This document shows, one piece after another, positions 1 through 8,909 of a DNA stretch of 64,000 bases. The translations under genes were made by a program, and so were the position numbers. Source of the DNA: Microbacterium sp. CH12i (GTDB taxonomy: Bacteria > Actinomycetota > Actinomycetes > Actinomycetales > Microbacteriaceae); NCBI RefSeq assembly GCF_000685355.1, contig NZ_JHET01000006.1, forward strand, positions 1 through 64,000, in the 5' to 3' direction. Below the pieces are notes generated by a model, which saw nothing but the letters and a program-made list of their open reading frames with translations, was not told the DNA's origin and did not search any database. The first letter of the stretch is position 1. Each line of letters starts with the position of its first letter.

Positions 1-1128
1 GGCACCAGCTCCGGCTCCTGCACCGCTCGCGCCGGCTCCGGCGCTCCCGGAAGCAGCCGCACCGCCGGACGCGGCAGGTGCCGCACTGGACGCAGTTGGT
101 GTAGCCCCACCGGCGGAAGGTCCCGCACTGCCGCCGCCTCCCGCGAATGTGTCGCCGGCGCCATCGAGCACTTTCTTCGCCCCGTCGGTCTTCGGAGCGG
201 ACGGCACAGGGACGGGACGGTTGAGCGCGGACTTAGCTTCTTGCTCCGCGCTCAACGAGTGGTACATATCGAAACCGATGAACGTGACGAACTTGTACGT
301 CATGTACGGAGCGAACGCGGCAATGAACATCAGCACGACCCCGGCGATCGGGTCGCTGATCGATGCCAGATCAAGCTCAATCGGAGCACTCACTTGGGTG
401 ATCGCGACGAGGAAGATCACCACCAGCACGAGCTTCGACAGGATCAGGGCGATCACGAACGTCGCCCACTTCCCGAACCAGCCCTTGGTCGCATCCCACG
501 AGAACCCAGCGAGAGCAATCGGGGCGAACACGATCGCGACCAGCAGCAGGGCTTTGCGGATCAGGAGGGAGAACCACACGATCGCAGCCGCACTGATGGC
601 AAGGCCGGCGAGGAAGATCGTGACGATCGCCCCGACACCGGGCGCGGCGATGTTGATCCCCGCGAACCCCGCCGCAAGCAGGGTGATCCGGTCGCCGATG
701 GATTCCATCGTGTTCCCCGTGGCCTGCACGATCCCGACCGCGAGTTGATCGGTGATCTCCAAGAGCAGGCCGGTAAGACCGATGGCGACGAAGGAACCGA
801 GGATGCTTTTCGCGGCTCCGAGGGCGGCGCGGGTGAGGGCGGTGGGGTCGCGGTGGATGAGGCCGGTGATCAGTTGCAGGCAGAAGAAGATCAGCACGAC
901 GAACACCGCGACCCCGAAGAGGATGTTGTAGACCCCGACGTAGCCTTCGTCGGTGACGTCGACGAGGGTGGTGGTGTCGAACACCGCCCAGACCGCCTCG
1001 AATAGCCACGCCGCCGCCCCGCCCATCGCCTGGGCGAGCCAGTCGAACGGGGCGGCGATCAAGGTCGCGGCGCCTTGGCCGACGGTGTCGCACACGGCCG
1101 AGATCACCGGCACATCACACACACTCAC
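1..1128 (-). CDS. Polytopic conjugation membrane protein, VirB6/TrbL-like (3' end beyond window)
   Basis: Reads from a GTG at 1128, preceded by AAGGA seven bases upstream, and stays open to base 1, so at least 376 codons are visible and the C-terminus is missing. The N-terminal half holds a string of long hydrophobic segments. The visible C-terminal part is low-complexity Gly/Ala/Ser with prolines, like the cytoplasmic tails of actinobacterial TrbL/VirB6-type proteins (SCO6881-like group). The predicted role is the inner-membrane channel of a type IV secretion/conjugation apparatus. It is the most distal visible gene of the minus-strand transfer operon and follows a DUF6112 gene by 30 bases. 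The family assignment rests on topology and context rather than a catalytic motif. Confidence 0.75.
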   Translation of the reverse strand, partial: MSVCDVPVISAVCDTVGQGAATLIAAPFDWLAQAMGGAAAWLFEAVWAVFDTTTLVDVTDEGYVGVYNILFGVAVFVVLIFFCLQLITGLIHRDPTALTRAALGAAKSILGSFVAIGLTGLLLEITDQLAVGIVQATGNTMESIGDRITLLAAGFAGINIAAPGVGAIVTIFLAGLAISAAAIVWFSLLIRKALLLVAIVFAPIALAGFSWDATKGWFGKWATFVIALILSKLVLVVIFLVAITQVSAPIELDLASISDPIAGVVLMFIAAFAPYMTYKFVTFIGFDMYHSLSAEQEAKSALNRPVPVPSAPKTDGAKKVLDGAGDTFAGGGGSAGPSAGGATPTASSAAPAASGGAAASGSAGAGASGAGAGAGA

Positions 1129-1158
1129 CGCATATTCCTTCCCTCGTACGCGATGGGG

Positions 1159-1428
1159 TTAGACGGCTTGGCCGACGCCCCAGAAGAAGTTGATGAGCGT
1201 CACCGCTGCACCGCAGATGATCGCCGCCCCGCAGGACACGAGGACGCCGACCTTCCCTCGCGACGCGAGGTGCGGGTTGGAGGAGTTCGCGCCGAAGCCC
1301 CACACGATCGCTGAGATGATCAGGGCGAGGACGGAGAGGATCAGGCCGACGGTCATGACCGCGCCGACGATGATGCGCAACTGCTCGATACCGGGAAGCC
1401 CGGTACCGTTCGGATCGATATCAATCAC
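1159..1428 (-). CDS. DUF6112-like small membrane protein, copy 2 (possible pilin-like)
   Basis: 89 residues from a GTG at 1428 with AAGGAG upstream at good spacing; a longer in-frame extension to 1485 has no ribosome site. Two hydrophobic segments (about residues 20-45 and 60-85) flank a short polar loop. It is clearly paralogous to the protein at 2656-2922, sharing the LR-[IT]-[IV]-VGA start of helix 1, SAI-[IV]-W at its end, and a GVG-[QE] C-terminus. Small two-helix proteins at this place in transfer operons resemble VirB2/TrbC pilins, but that is inference from size and topology. The two paralogues are separated by an inserted gene on the opposite strand. Confidence 0.7.
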   Translation of the reverse strand: MIDIDPNGTGLPGIEQLRIIVGAVMTVGLILSVLALIISAIVWGFGANSSNPHLASRGKVGVLVSCGAAIICGAAVTLINFFWGVGQAV

Positions 1429-1512
1429 AGGGATGCTCCTTCGGCTGACAAGCCGGCACTCGCCGGACTTGTCAGCCAGGTGCACCCCGCGTCCCTCGAT
1501 ACGCTGTGTTGG

Positions 1513-2621
1513 ATGGGGAATCTTGATAGATCAGTTCTTGTAGAGCGGAGTGACGGCTTCGACTACGGCTATGCAATGAACTGCGTCTGCGGGAGCGTTT
1601 CGGTTCTGTCAGCGGAGGACTATTTCGCCGAGGCAGATGGGGCTCACATGACGTGCGCGCACTGTGGCGCCAGCATCCACTTCGGGATCGCCGTTGCCGC
1701 ACTCCGTGATCATGACGATCCTGCGCTTGATGATGAGGCGGTGACCCGCTTTGCCTGGTACCACACGAGCACTGAGCCGGAATGGCCGTCGCCGGACTAT
1801 GCCCGCCGGTTTGTCGAGGAACTGGAACAGAACGACCATCGTCCGATAAAGCGGGATCACTACTCTCGTTTCACACGACGAAGGCGCTACACCTTGGCAC
1901 CTACGAGACAGCAATTGAGAACATGCTCCGACGCATGCACGACGAGCACGACGGCGGTTCCCAGTTCTACCTTTACCGTGTCGCGATTCGACTCCAACCA
2001 GGCCGCATCAACCCGGGCTATCGAGACGAAAACCACGATGAGGCAGCGCAGCTGAGCATTAGCGACCTCGACAGCGACGACCTCGACGCCGTCCGGTACC
2101 TCAACGTCCACGAAGGAACAGGCGTCCTGTCGCTCGCAATCCGCCCCGAGACCATTGATGCTGTCCAGCGCATTGCTATCCCGCCTCATGACCTCACCTT
2201 GCCTTTGATCCCTCATCTCCTCGACCGAGATTTCAAGGATCTGGCGCATGCTAAGGGTGAGATGGAAGCAGCACAGGCGAAGGTCGAATCGATCCCGCAC
2301 AGTCGTCGCCGGATGATGTACTTCGGCGTCTACGATGATCCGGGCGGTCTGGCGAAGAAGGCTGGCGATCTTGAACATCGGTACATCGATCTGTGGCATC
2401 AACTCGAGTGCCGACTGGCTGAAAACTACCTGCCGGGTGTATCGCCGTCCATCCAGCGGGATTTCAACGAAGCGATGGCCAGTTGGAAGAGCGCTAACCC
2501 GACCGTTGAACCCGAGGAATTCGCTTCGAGATATCGATCAATGACCGCTCTGCTCGAAAGGAGCGTCGACGTGATCGGTCAGGTCTCTCGCCAGCCTTGG
2601 CGAGACCTACGCGCTTCTTGA
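1513..2621 (+). pseudogene. Zinc-ribbon protein of unknown function, frameshifted
   Basis: The only plus-strand gene in the left transfer operon, lying between two DUF6112 paralogues. The first reading frame, from ATG 1513 (GTG 1480 also possible), carries a CxC...CxxC zinc-ribbon pattern (about residues 21-46) and then an acidic stretch ending in RFAWYHTSTEPEWPSP. The second frame picks up near base 1860 with SFHTTKALHLGTYETAIENM and runs to 2621. The two halves read as one protein of about 365 residues if one base is restored between roughly 1830 and 1870. The WYHT...LHLGT arrangement loosely recalls ADP-ribosyltransferase-fold toxins; that is only a pattern resemblance. Function unknown. 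The break may be a sequencing error. Confidence 0.55.
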
Positions 2622-2655
2622 CTCAACGGACATATCCAGCGGCCGTAGCTCGCCT

Positions 2656-2922
2656 CTATAGCGTCTCACCGACACCCAGGAGGAAGTTGACCCAGGCGAC
2701 TCCGGCTCCGGCGAGGGCTGCGGTGCCGAGCGCCACCCAGACCCCGATCCGTGCTTTGGTGGCGGTGTGTGAGTTTCCGGTCGAGGATGAGATGGCCCAG
2801 ATGATCGCGGAGACGATCAGCATGAGCACGGCGATGATGAGTACGAACATCAGCAGCGCGCCGACCACCGTACGGAGGTCGCGGGCGGCGCCGACGCCGC
2901 CGAAGTCGGGGAACACGTCCAT
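2656..2922 (-). CDS. DUF6112-like small membrane protein, copy 1 (possible pilin-like)
   Basis: 88 residues with two hydrophobic segments, homologous along its length to the protein at 1159-1428. Its ATG (2922-2920) shares its A with the TGA stop of the wall-hydrolase gene upstream (TGATG), implying translational coupling within the transfer operon. Predicted to sit in the cytoplasmic membrane as a T4SS subunit; a VirB2-like pilin role is inferred from size, topology and position, not from any conserved motif. It is likely the operon's primary copy, with the other a tandem duplicate later separated by an insertion. Confidence 0.72.
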   Translation of the reverse strand: MDVFPDFGGVGAARDLRTVVGALLMFVLIIAVLMLIVSAIIWAISSSTGNSHTATKARIGVWVALGTAALAGAGVAWVNFLLGVGETL

Positions 2923-4100
2923 CAGCGTCCACCTCCGCCCAGGGTGCAGGACGCACGGGAGGCGTTGCCGCCGGTGATGCCTTCGGCATCGTGGTCGGTG
3001 AGCCATTGGTCGGAGTCGATCGCGGGCTGCCCTTGACCTCCGGGCCGGATTTCGAGGTGGAGGTGGGGTCCGGTGGATTTTCCGGAGGAGCCGACATCCC
3101 CGATGTGCTGCCCTGCGGTGACGGTCATGCCTTCGGTGACGTGGATTCCGTGCTCCCACATATGCGCGTAATACGACGCGACACGTTCCCCGCCGACGGT
3201 GTGCTCCACGATGATGAGTCCGCCCCAGTTTCCGGTGTATCCGGCGTGGGTGACGATCCCATCAGCGACGGCGTAGATCGGGGTGCCGTCGGCGGCGGCG
3301 AAGTCGCTGCCGGAGTGGAAGGCGGACTCGAACGTGATGGGGTCGGTGCGCCACCCGAACGGGCTGGTCCGCACCCAGGAGGCCTCCGGCAACGGGAACA
3401 CGACTCTGGTGGTCTCCGGCACCACCACCTCACCGCTTCCGCCGCCGCCTGATGGTGCGGGGCGGGTGAGGGCGGTGAGGATCGCTTCGGCGACCCGCTG
3501 ATAGTTCTGATACCGGTCCGGGTACGCCGACACCTCGACGGCTTGGGCGGCTTCGCCTGGGTCGAGTTGCTGCCACCCCGGAATATCCAACAGCCCTCTC
3601 GGTGAGGGGTAGTTGGGGCCGGTGGGTCCGCCGTAGAACGCGCGGGCTTGGTAGTTCGGGTCCATGAGCTCGGCGACGGGGCCCCATCCGGCTTGCGGGC
3701 GCATCTGAAACAGACCGAGAGAGTCATGATCGGAGGCATCCCCATCGTTGGGATAGGTGCCGGATTCGGGGTAGGTGCCGGTGTTGGTGAGCATCCGCAG
3801 GTGCGACTCCGTGAGCGCTGCCATCAACGCGATCGCCACCCCTGCACGCCCCACCCCATCCGTCTGTCCACCGACGGTGATGATCGTGGCGGCGTGGGTG
3901 AGCTGCTGACGATTCAGCGTCACCGTCTCACCGTTGCGCGTGGTCGCGGTCAGTGAGTCCGGGATCGGCCCGACGATCAACGACCCCGGCGCGCACGCGG
4001 CGACGGCGGGGTTGGCGAGGACGGCGACGGAGAGGAGAACGGTCGCGGGACCGAAAAATGCGGCAGCGACGGCGAGGGCTGCGAGGAGCTTCTTGAGCAT
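2922..4100 (-). CDS. Bifunctional wall hydrolase: transglycosylase-like domain plus M23 endopeptidase
   Basis: 392 residues. Residues 1-35 form a signal peptide or N-terminal anchor. Residues about 60-200 resemble a soluble lytic-transglycosylase-like region (ALMAALTESHL, then SLGLFQMRP), as in VirB1/TcpG-type conjugation muramidases. Residues about 240-370 are a LytM/M23 metallopeptidase domain with the zinc ligands in HSGSDF and HLHLE, and a YYAHM segment. Together they would open peptidoglycan locally so the conjugation channel can cross the Gram-positive wall. The next gene starts on the last base of the stop codon; the upstream gene ends six bases before this one starts. Both domains look complete. 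Confidence 0.9.
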   Translation of the reverse strand: MLKKLLAALAVAAAFFGPATVLLSVAVLANPAVAACAPGSLIVGPIPDSLTATTRNGETVTLNRQQLTHAATIITVGGQTDGVGRAGVAIALMAALTESHLRMLTNTGTYPESGTYPNDGDASDHDSLGLFQMRPQAGWGPVAELMDPNYQARAFYGGPTGPNYPSPRGLLDIPGWQQLDPGEAAQAVEVSAYPDRYQNYQRVAEAILTALTRPAPSGGGGSGEVVVPETTRVVFPLPEASWVRTSPFGWRTDPITFESAFHSGSDFAAADGTPIYAVADGIVTHAGYTGNWGGLIIVEHTVGGERVASYYAHMWEHGIHVTEGMTVTAGQHIGDVGSSGKSTGPHLHLEIRPGGQGQPAIDSDQWLTDHDAEGITGGNASRASCTLGGGGR

Positions 4101-4106
4101 GGCCGG

Positions 4107-4802
4107 TCACCGCAGCGGGTTGTCGAGCTGCGACAACCGCAACAAGAGACAGGTGTCGGTGATCGGCTCAGCCAGCGATGGCGCGGAGGCGCGTTCGGGG
4201 GTGCAGGTGAGGAACACGGTGAACGCAACCGGGTGTGTTGTCGTGACCGGATCGGTGCCCCAGTAACCGGTGCGGTAGCGGGTGCCGGAGATCGTGTACG
4301 CGACCGCACCGTCAGGAATCTGCCCCGGAACAGCCTGCGCCACCGCGTCATCCCATGCGGCAGGGATTTCGATGGTGTCGATGGTGAGCCGCTGCCGGGT
4401 CTGGTGGGTGCGGAGCTGCGCCCACACCTCTGCCGTCGGCAGGTACGCGCGGACGTCGGATGCTGCGCCGTCTGCCTCGGTGTCGGCGGTGACATCGGCG
4501 AGCATCTGCGCGTAATCGGCAGGCCCATACCCGCTGGTCGTATCCCAGGTGAACAGCGCCTCGGCCACCGCCACCGCGAACTCCTCCGGCCCGCCGAGCG
4601 CGACCACCGGCTCCGGTTCTGCCGGGACGAGTACCGGGCTCGTTGCCGTCGGGCCATCGGTAGAAGTGGGTTCAGTGGGTTCGGTGGTCTGGGGTCCGCG
4701 GATGAGTCCGTAGACGCCGACGCCGATGAGGAGGAGCAGGATGAGGCCGCCGGCGATGGCGGCGATGAGCACGGCGCGGCGGCGGCGAGCGGTGGGGTCC
4801 AT
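4107..4802 (-). CDS. Conjugation protein with one membrane anchor, VirB8/TcpC-like
   Basis: 231 residues from ATG 4802, preceded by a GGAAGGA-type site. A basic N-terminus (ARRRR) leads into one hydrophobic helix at about residues 12-34, then a Pro/Thr/Glu-rich linker and an extracytoplasmic domain of about 150 residues. This architecture (short cytosolic tail, single helix, NTF2-like exterior domain) fits VirB8/TcpC scaffold proteins of Gram-positive conjugation systems, and the position between ParB and the wall hydrolase agrees. No catalytic motif is expected or seen. The same frame continues open upstream to 5591, but that part is antisense-frame noise over the parB gene. Confidence 0.65.
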   Translation of the reverse strand: MDPTARRRRAVLIAAIAGGLILLLLIGVGVYGLIRGPQTTEPTEPTSTDGPTATSPVLVPAEPEPVVALGGPEEFAVAVAEALFTWDTTSGYGPADYAQMLADVTADTEADGAASDVRAYLPTAEVWAQLRTHQTRQRLTIDTIEIPAAWDDAVAQAVPGQIPDGAVAYTISGTRYRTGYWGTDPVTTTHPVAFTVFLTCTPERASAPSLAEPITDTCLLLRLSQLDNPLR

Positions 4803-4875
4803 CCTGGTGTCCTTCCCGACGAGATTCGGATCACCAGACAGGTGCACCACAGCACTCAGGGAGACGGCGGAGGGT

Positions 4876-5943
4876 TCAGGCGGTTTCGCGGCGCACGTTT
4901 CGCGCGGTGCGGGCGGTATCGAGGAACGCGATGGTCGCGGTGACGGCGTTCTCGAACATCGCCCACTGCTCACCCGATAGGGCCGGGCCGATGGTTTCGG
5001 GGTTGTAGCGTTCGGTCCAGGTGGAGAGCTCGTCCCAGAGGTACACGAACGACCGCACCGGCAGGAACTCCCGCGGCTGCTCTTCGACAGCGTGGAGCCG
5101 TGCTGATGCGAGCTGGGCGGGGCGCTTCTTCGTCGCAGTCTTCGCACGCTCGACAGCGAGCACCGCAAGACGTTCCAGATCTGCCGGCCGTACGGTGTCT
5201 TCGAGCTCCCGGAGACGCGCCGCTCCTGCGGCTGCGGTGTCGCGGATGCCTGCCGGTTGGGCGGGGTCGCTGGCGAGGGTGTCGAGTTCGGCGAGGGCTT
5301 GTGCGGCGCGGATGCGATGCTGCGCTCCGGTGATCGACTCGCCCGCGTCGATCCGGTCAAGTTCCTCCCGTGCCCGCTGCTGTACGTCGTCGGGCTGCGC
5401 AGTGTCAGCGGCAAGGTTCTGCAACTCGTTGATGCGTTCCAGCGAGGTGTACGCGTTGCGGCCGGTGACCATGAGCGCGGCCTGCTGCCTGGTCTCGCCC
5501 TTTTGCGGTGCCGCCACGGTGGCGGCACCGTGTGACCTGGGGTTTTCGTGTTTCGAGGTGAACCGTGACGCTTCCTGCCGGCCAGTCGCATCCTCGACCA
5601 TGAGGGATTTCAGTTCGGCGAAGAGGGTGGCTTCCTCGGTGCGAGTGAGAGGCTTGTGCAGGAGGTTGTCGTCCTGTTCGGCGAGGAGCTGCCCGAGGGT
5701 GGTGGAGATGCCGGAGCGTGCCCACACGTTCACCGTCTTCCACCCGAGTCGACGGATCGCGGCCAAACGTCTGGCACCGCAGATCAGCATCCCGTCCGGG
5801 GTGATCGTGATCGGCTGCAACAGCCCATCCCGTGCAATCGACTCCACCAGCGCGTCGAGGTCGCCGTAGTCTTCGCGGTGGCGGCGGCCGGCCCAGATCG
5901 AGTCCACCGCCCTCTCCAGCTCGATATGCCCCGACTCGGTCAC
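4876..5943 (-). CDS. ParB/Spo0J-family partition protein
   Basis: 355 residues from GTG 5943, overlapping the upstream stop by four bases (GTGA). The N-terminal ParB/Srx domain shows DGLLQPITITPDG followed by ICGARRLAAIRRLGW, the counterpart of the GERRxRA CTP-binding box, then a central helical DNA-binding region that includes LTRTEEATLFAEL. The C-terminal half is helical and family-specific. In an integrated element it probably stabilises the excised circular form or regulates transfer genes; no ParA partner is in this window. The E of the usual GERR box is replaced by A here, so CTP chemistry may differ from chromosomal ParB. Confidence 0.85.
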   Translation of the reverse strand: MTESGHIELERAVDSIWAGRRHREDYGDLDALVESIARDGLLQPITITPDGMLICGARRLAAIRRLGWKTVNVWARSGISTTLGQLLAEQDDNLLHKPLTRTEEATLFAELKSLMVEDATGRQEASRFTSKHENPRSHGAATVAAPQKGETRQQAALMVTGRNAYTSLERINELQNLAADTAQPDDVQQRAREELDRIDAGESITGAQHRIRAAQALAELDTLASDPAQPAGIRDTAAAGAARLRELEDTVRPADLERLAVLAVERAKTATKKRPAQLASARLHAVEEQPREFLPVRSFVYLWDELSTWTERYNPETIGPALSGEQWAMFENAVTATIAFLDTARTARNVRRETA

Positions 5944-6809
5944 GGCCGTCCCCGCATCACGCCGGGTGCGGCGATCGTGATCGCCACTTTCAGGTCGGCA
6001 TCGTTGAACAGGTGCCGGAGGGAGTCGCCAATCAACAGCCGCAGCAACACGCCACGGCCCGCGTTCGTACCGGCAAGGTGCGCGTCAGGGGTGCCGAGGA
6101 TGATCCGCAGCAGCCGGTACCAGGACGGTCCGGGGAGGTCGAGCAGGGCGCGGGCGTGCTGGTCGCGCCGCAGCGACTCGTACGCTCCCGCACGAGAGAC
6201 GGACTCTGCGAGGCGGGCGCAGATGCACTCGACCGCCGCTCGTGCGACCTCTGGCTCCCACCCATACCAGCACAGCAACGCGATCGTGTCCTCGACCGCC
6301 GACTCCACCCCCGTCGACCCCGACACCTTCACGCGGTCGTCATCGCCGTCGTCGTCATCTTGTGCGAAGGGGTCAGCTCGGAATGCGGGGTGGTAGTCGG
6401 TGAGGGGGTTTTCGCGGTCGGAGAAGCGTTCGGCGTCATGGAAACTCGAGTACCTGGGCCTGCGGGCCTGATGCACGGAACACAGCAGCCCGTTGGCGCG
6501 GTTTTCTGCGATGCAGGTGATCTGCACGGCGCGGGTGATGACCGCCCACGGATCATCCGCGCGCCGCACCGAGGGCGTGCGCATCGCCTCAAACGCGGCA
6601 GCCGCCGCCTCCCACGGATCGAGGCCGTGCTTGCGGGCGAGCGCGGCGTACTTGTCGGCCGCGTGCCGCATGAGTACTGCTGCATCGGGGTCCGTCCGCC
6701 AGGCGTCGGGGCCGGCAGTGGTGAGGCGGGTGAGGAGCTCGCGGAGTCGTTCTGAGTTCTCGAACCCATGCCCGCGACCGTCACGGCGTGGGGTGTGGGG
6801 TTGTGACAT
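5940..6809 (-). CDS. Conserved ICE protein of unknown function
   Basis: 289 residues from ATG 6809, with an AGGAGGT site six bases upstream; an alternative upstream start at 6887 lacks one. The stop overlaps the ParB start as GTGA. The protein is mostly helical, with a central acidic run (DDDDGDDD, about residues 155-165) and no membrane segment. The C-terminal third (DLPGPSWYRLLRIILGTPDAH and following) looks well conserved for this kind of gene but I do not recognise a domain. Strict coupling to parB suggests a role in replication, partition or regulation of the element. Confidence 0.7.
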   Translation of the reverse strand: MSQPHTPRRDGRGHGFENSERLRELLTRLTTAGPDAWRTDPDAAVLMRHAADKYAALARKHGLDPWEAAAAAFEAMRTPSVRRADDPWAVITRAVQITCIAENRANGLLCSVHQARRPRYSSFHDAERFSDRENPLTDYHPAFRADPFAQDDDDGDDDRVKVSGSTGVESAVEDTIALLCWYGWEPEVARAAVECICARLAESVSRAGAYESLRRDQHARALLDLPGPSWYRLLRIILGTPDAHLAGTNAGRGVLLRLLIGDSLRHLFNDADLKVAITIAAPGVMRGRP

Positions 6810-6893
6810 GGTGGTACCTCCTGACAAGCAGGTGCGCACCGGCTCCCCACCAACCCCAATCCCGTCGCGCCACTGTCTTCTGCGCATGGCGGC

Positions 6894-7328
6894 TCACCCC
6901 AGCCCGATTCCAGATGGTCGCACCCACGACGGCGAGCGCGGCCGATCCTGCGGCTCGAACACATCGAACGACTCGAACACCGACGACCCCGCAGGTGCCG
7001 CTCGTTCCGCTCGGCGATCCCGGATGTCACGGGTACGGTCGCGGGTCATCCGGTAGGTCTGACCCGGCGCGCGGCGGGCACGGTGCGCGAGCTCGGTTTG
7101 AAAGTTGATGCCGCGGCCAGCGATCCTGGCGGTACTCGACGCGATCAGATCAGTCGGACGCACCCACGCGATCCCGCGCCCCACCCGCGAACCAGGGGCA
7201 GTAGCAGTTCCAGTGAGGGAGGGGTCGCGGTGCACGGCGAGCGCCGATCGCTCCGCCTCCCCACCCCCAACCATCTCTGGCCGCGTCTCCGGTAGTTCCG
7301 TGCGGCTCGTCTCTGCGTTCTCGTTCAC
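6894..7328 (-). CDS. Small basic ICE protein of unknown function
   Basis: 144 residues from GTG 7328, preceded by a strong GGAGGAG site. The protein is rich in Arg, Pro and Ser, predicted largely disordered, with no membrane segment and no recognised motif. It lies between the DUF2637 gene and the unknown gene at 5940-6809 in the same operon. If the one-base lesion in the preceding DUF2637 gene is corrected, that gene's TGA overlaps this GTG, the same coupling used elsewhere in the operon; this supports both the start choice and the reality of the gene. Confidence 0.6.
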   Translation of the reverse strand: MNENAETSRTELPETRPEMVGGGEAERSALAVHRDPSLTGTATAPGSRVGRGIAWVRPTDLIASSTARIAGRGINFQTELAHRARRAPGQTYRMTRDRTRDIRDRRAERAAPAGSSVFESFDVFEPQDRPRSPSWVRPSGIGLG

Positions 7329-8004
7329 GAGGTCTCCTCCTTGCTAATGGCCGGGGTGAACCAACGGCGACGGTCGAGGGATGCACGCCCAGATGCCGGG
7401 CGATCTGCTTGTTCGACCACCCCTCCACCTCCCGCAACTTGGTCGCCTCCGCCCGCCGCTCACGCACCGACTCCACCGGCAACACCACTGCCTGCGCCGG
7501 CTCAACTTCCGGCACGACGATCGGCCCCGAGGAAGTGGTGGCTTCGACCGGAGCATCCTCGATCGCGTTCGCGGCGCGCACGGTGGTGGGGCCGGTGAGG
7601 ATGACGGTGAGGTGCGTGATCGCCAACAGCACCAGCGGCGGGATCGCAGCGACCGATGCTGCAAGAACCGCCGGTATGTCGGTGTCGGCGGCGATGATCG
7701 CGTGGATCGCGTTCGCCGTGACCGACACGACGGCGCCGGCGACGAGGAGCGTCCAGGGGTACCAGGTCGGGCGGGACTGGTTGGCGAGGGCGACGACGGC
7801 GACGGTCGCGACGACGATGATGCCGTCCACGATCAACGGCCACGCCCACGCCTGCCCCGCCTCGATCCCAGACCGTCGCGCAAGATCAGCCAGTGCGGTG
7901 AACGACAGCCAGAACGCGCCGGCCCCGATGAACACCGTGCCCGTGATCGCCGTGACCACCGCCAGACGGCGGCCCCGCGGCGAAGCAGCTCCAATGGCGG
8001 TCAT
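7325..8004 (-). CDS. DUF2637 membrane protein with C-terminal HTH (probable one-base frameshift)
   Basis: Starts at ATG 8004, overlapping the upstream stop (ATGA). Four hydrophobic helices in residues about 10-125 (TAITGTVFIGAGAFWLSFTA and following) are typical of the DUF2637 actinobacterial plasmid/ICE protein. A C-terminal helix-turn-helix follows: EGWSNKQIARHLGVHPSTV. As written, the frame then runs on to 7150, overlapping the next gene by 179 bases. Restoring one base near 7366 gives STVARWF..., the expected end of a recognition helix, and a stop at 7325-7327 that overlaps the next GTG. I therefore annotate the corrected end. Probably a membrane-tethered regulator of the element. Confidence 0.72.
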
Positions 8005-8909
8005 GGCAGCATCCGTCCCGGTGATCCGCGCATCATTCGCCGCTCGTGGACCCCAGGTTCCGCTGTGGTTCGGGGCGTGGGGTGGGTGGTGCGGTAGGCG
8101 GAGCGGATCGTGGCCGTGATCTCCCGCGACCCCAGCCCTGCATGCTCCGCGGCAGGCCCCAATGCGTCGAGCGTTGCGTCGGGCGGGGTGCCAGCTTCGG
8201 CGAGGCGGCACGCGGCCCAGAACAAGCCCCGGTTCCGTTCACCCTCACCACGACCGGCCAACCATCCGGCGAGCACCTTCGCATCCGACCCCCGCCGGTC
8301 AACCCGAGCCGCACGGGTGCGATCAGGAGGCAACGGAATGTGGGGGTCAAGGAACGCGCGCAGGCCTGTCACATCCACCGGCGCGGGAGTGTCGCCAGAG
8401 GTGACGATCAGTCGATACCGTGCCCGCACTCCGCCGGGGCGCAGCACCCAGGAAGGCGGGGCGATGACGTAGCCGCCGTCGCCACGGAAATCGACATGCG
8501 CCCGTGCCGCCTGCCACGACGACTGCACACGATCCGGGGCTGATGGGTAATAGGCGTGCAAGCCGCCGGACGGAGTGCGCACGAGCGCCGCCCACCCCGC
8601 CGTATACCCTTTGCGGTGCGCTTCGCGGAATGCAGGGAATCCGGTGCCGGCCCGGTGCACGTCGACATCGACAACCTCGATCCCAGAGGCGGCACCGGTG
8701 GGAATGCCGATGTTCGCCGCCGGCCATCTTGACCACCACGCCCCGACCTGCCCCAGATCGATACTCGCGTCGTGGAACCCGCGGCGTACGAGAGGGCGCT
8801 TCTCACCCGGCACGCACGGAAACACTGGCACTCCAACCGAGGCGAACCGCGCGGCAGCATCAGCGAGCGTAATCCTGCTCACCTCAGCAAACACGTCGAT
8901 CGCGCCCAT
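8001..8909 (-). CDS. Bifunctional DNA primase/polymerase (prim-pol)
   Basis: 302 residues from ATG 8909 (an in-frame GTG lies just before it at 8912), coupled to the upstream stop. The N-terminal AEP prim-pol domain shows GVPVFPCVPGEKRPLV, then the WWSRWPAANIGIPTG segment, the metal-binding DVD in VVDVDVHRAG, and the TPSGGLHAYY strand followed by DFRGDGGYVIAPPS. It would make primers for replication of the excised element. The C-terminal 100 residues are a helical region as in PriCT-type tails. No helicase domain is fused. Confidence 0.9.
   Translation of the reverse strand: MGAIDVFAEVSRITLADAAARFASVGVPVFPCVPGEKRPLVRRGFHDASIDLGQVGAWWSRWPAANIGIPTGAASGIEVVDVDVHRAGTGFPAFREAHRKGYTAGWAALVRTPSGGLHAYYPSAPDRVQSSWQAARAHVDFRGDGGYVIAPPSWVLRPGGVRARYRLIVTSGDTPAPVDVTGLRAFLDPHIPLPPDRTRAARVDRRGSDAKVLAGWLAGRGEGERNRGLFWAACRLAEAGTPPDATLDALGPAAEHAGLGSREITATIRSAYRTTHPTPRTTAEPGVHERRMMRGSPGRMLP

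Noticed and set aside
4803-5591. Upstream extension of the VirB8-like frame into the parB region
   Set aside because: The extension overlaps parB out of frame, has no ribosome site and a composition typical of shadow frames; ATG 4802 has a good site.
7150-7325. C-terminal extension of the DUF2637 protein
   Set aside because: It overlaps another gene by 179 bases and is Arg-rich shadow-like sequence; one-base repair gives a better end.
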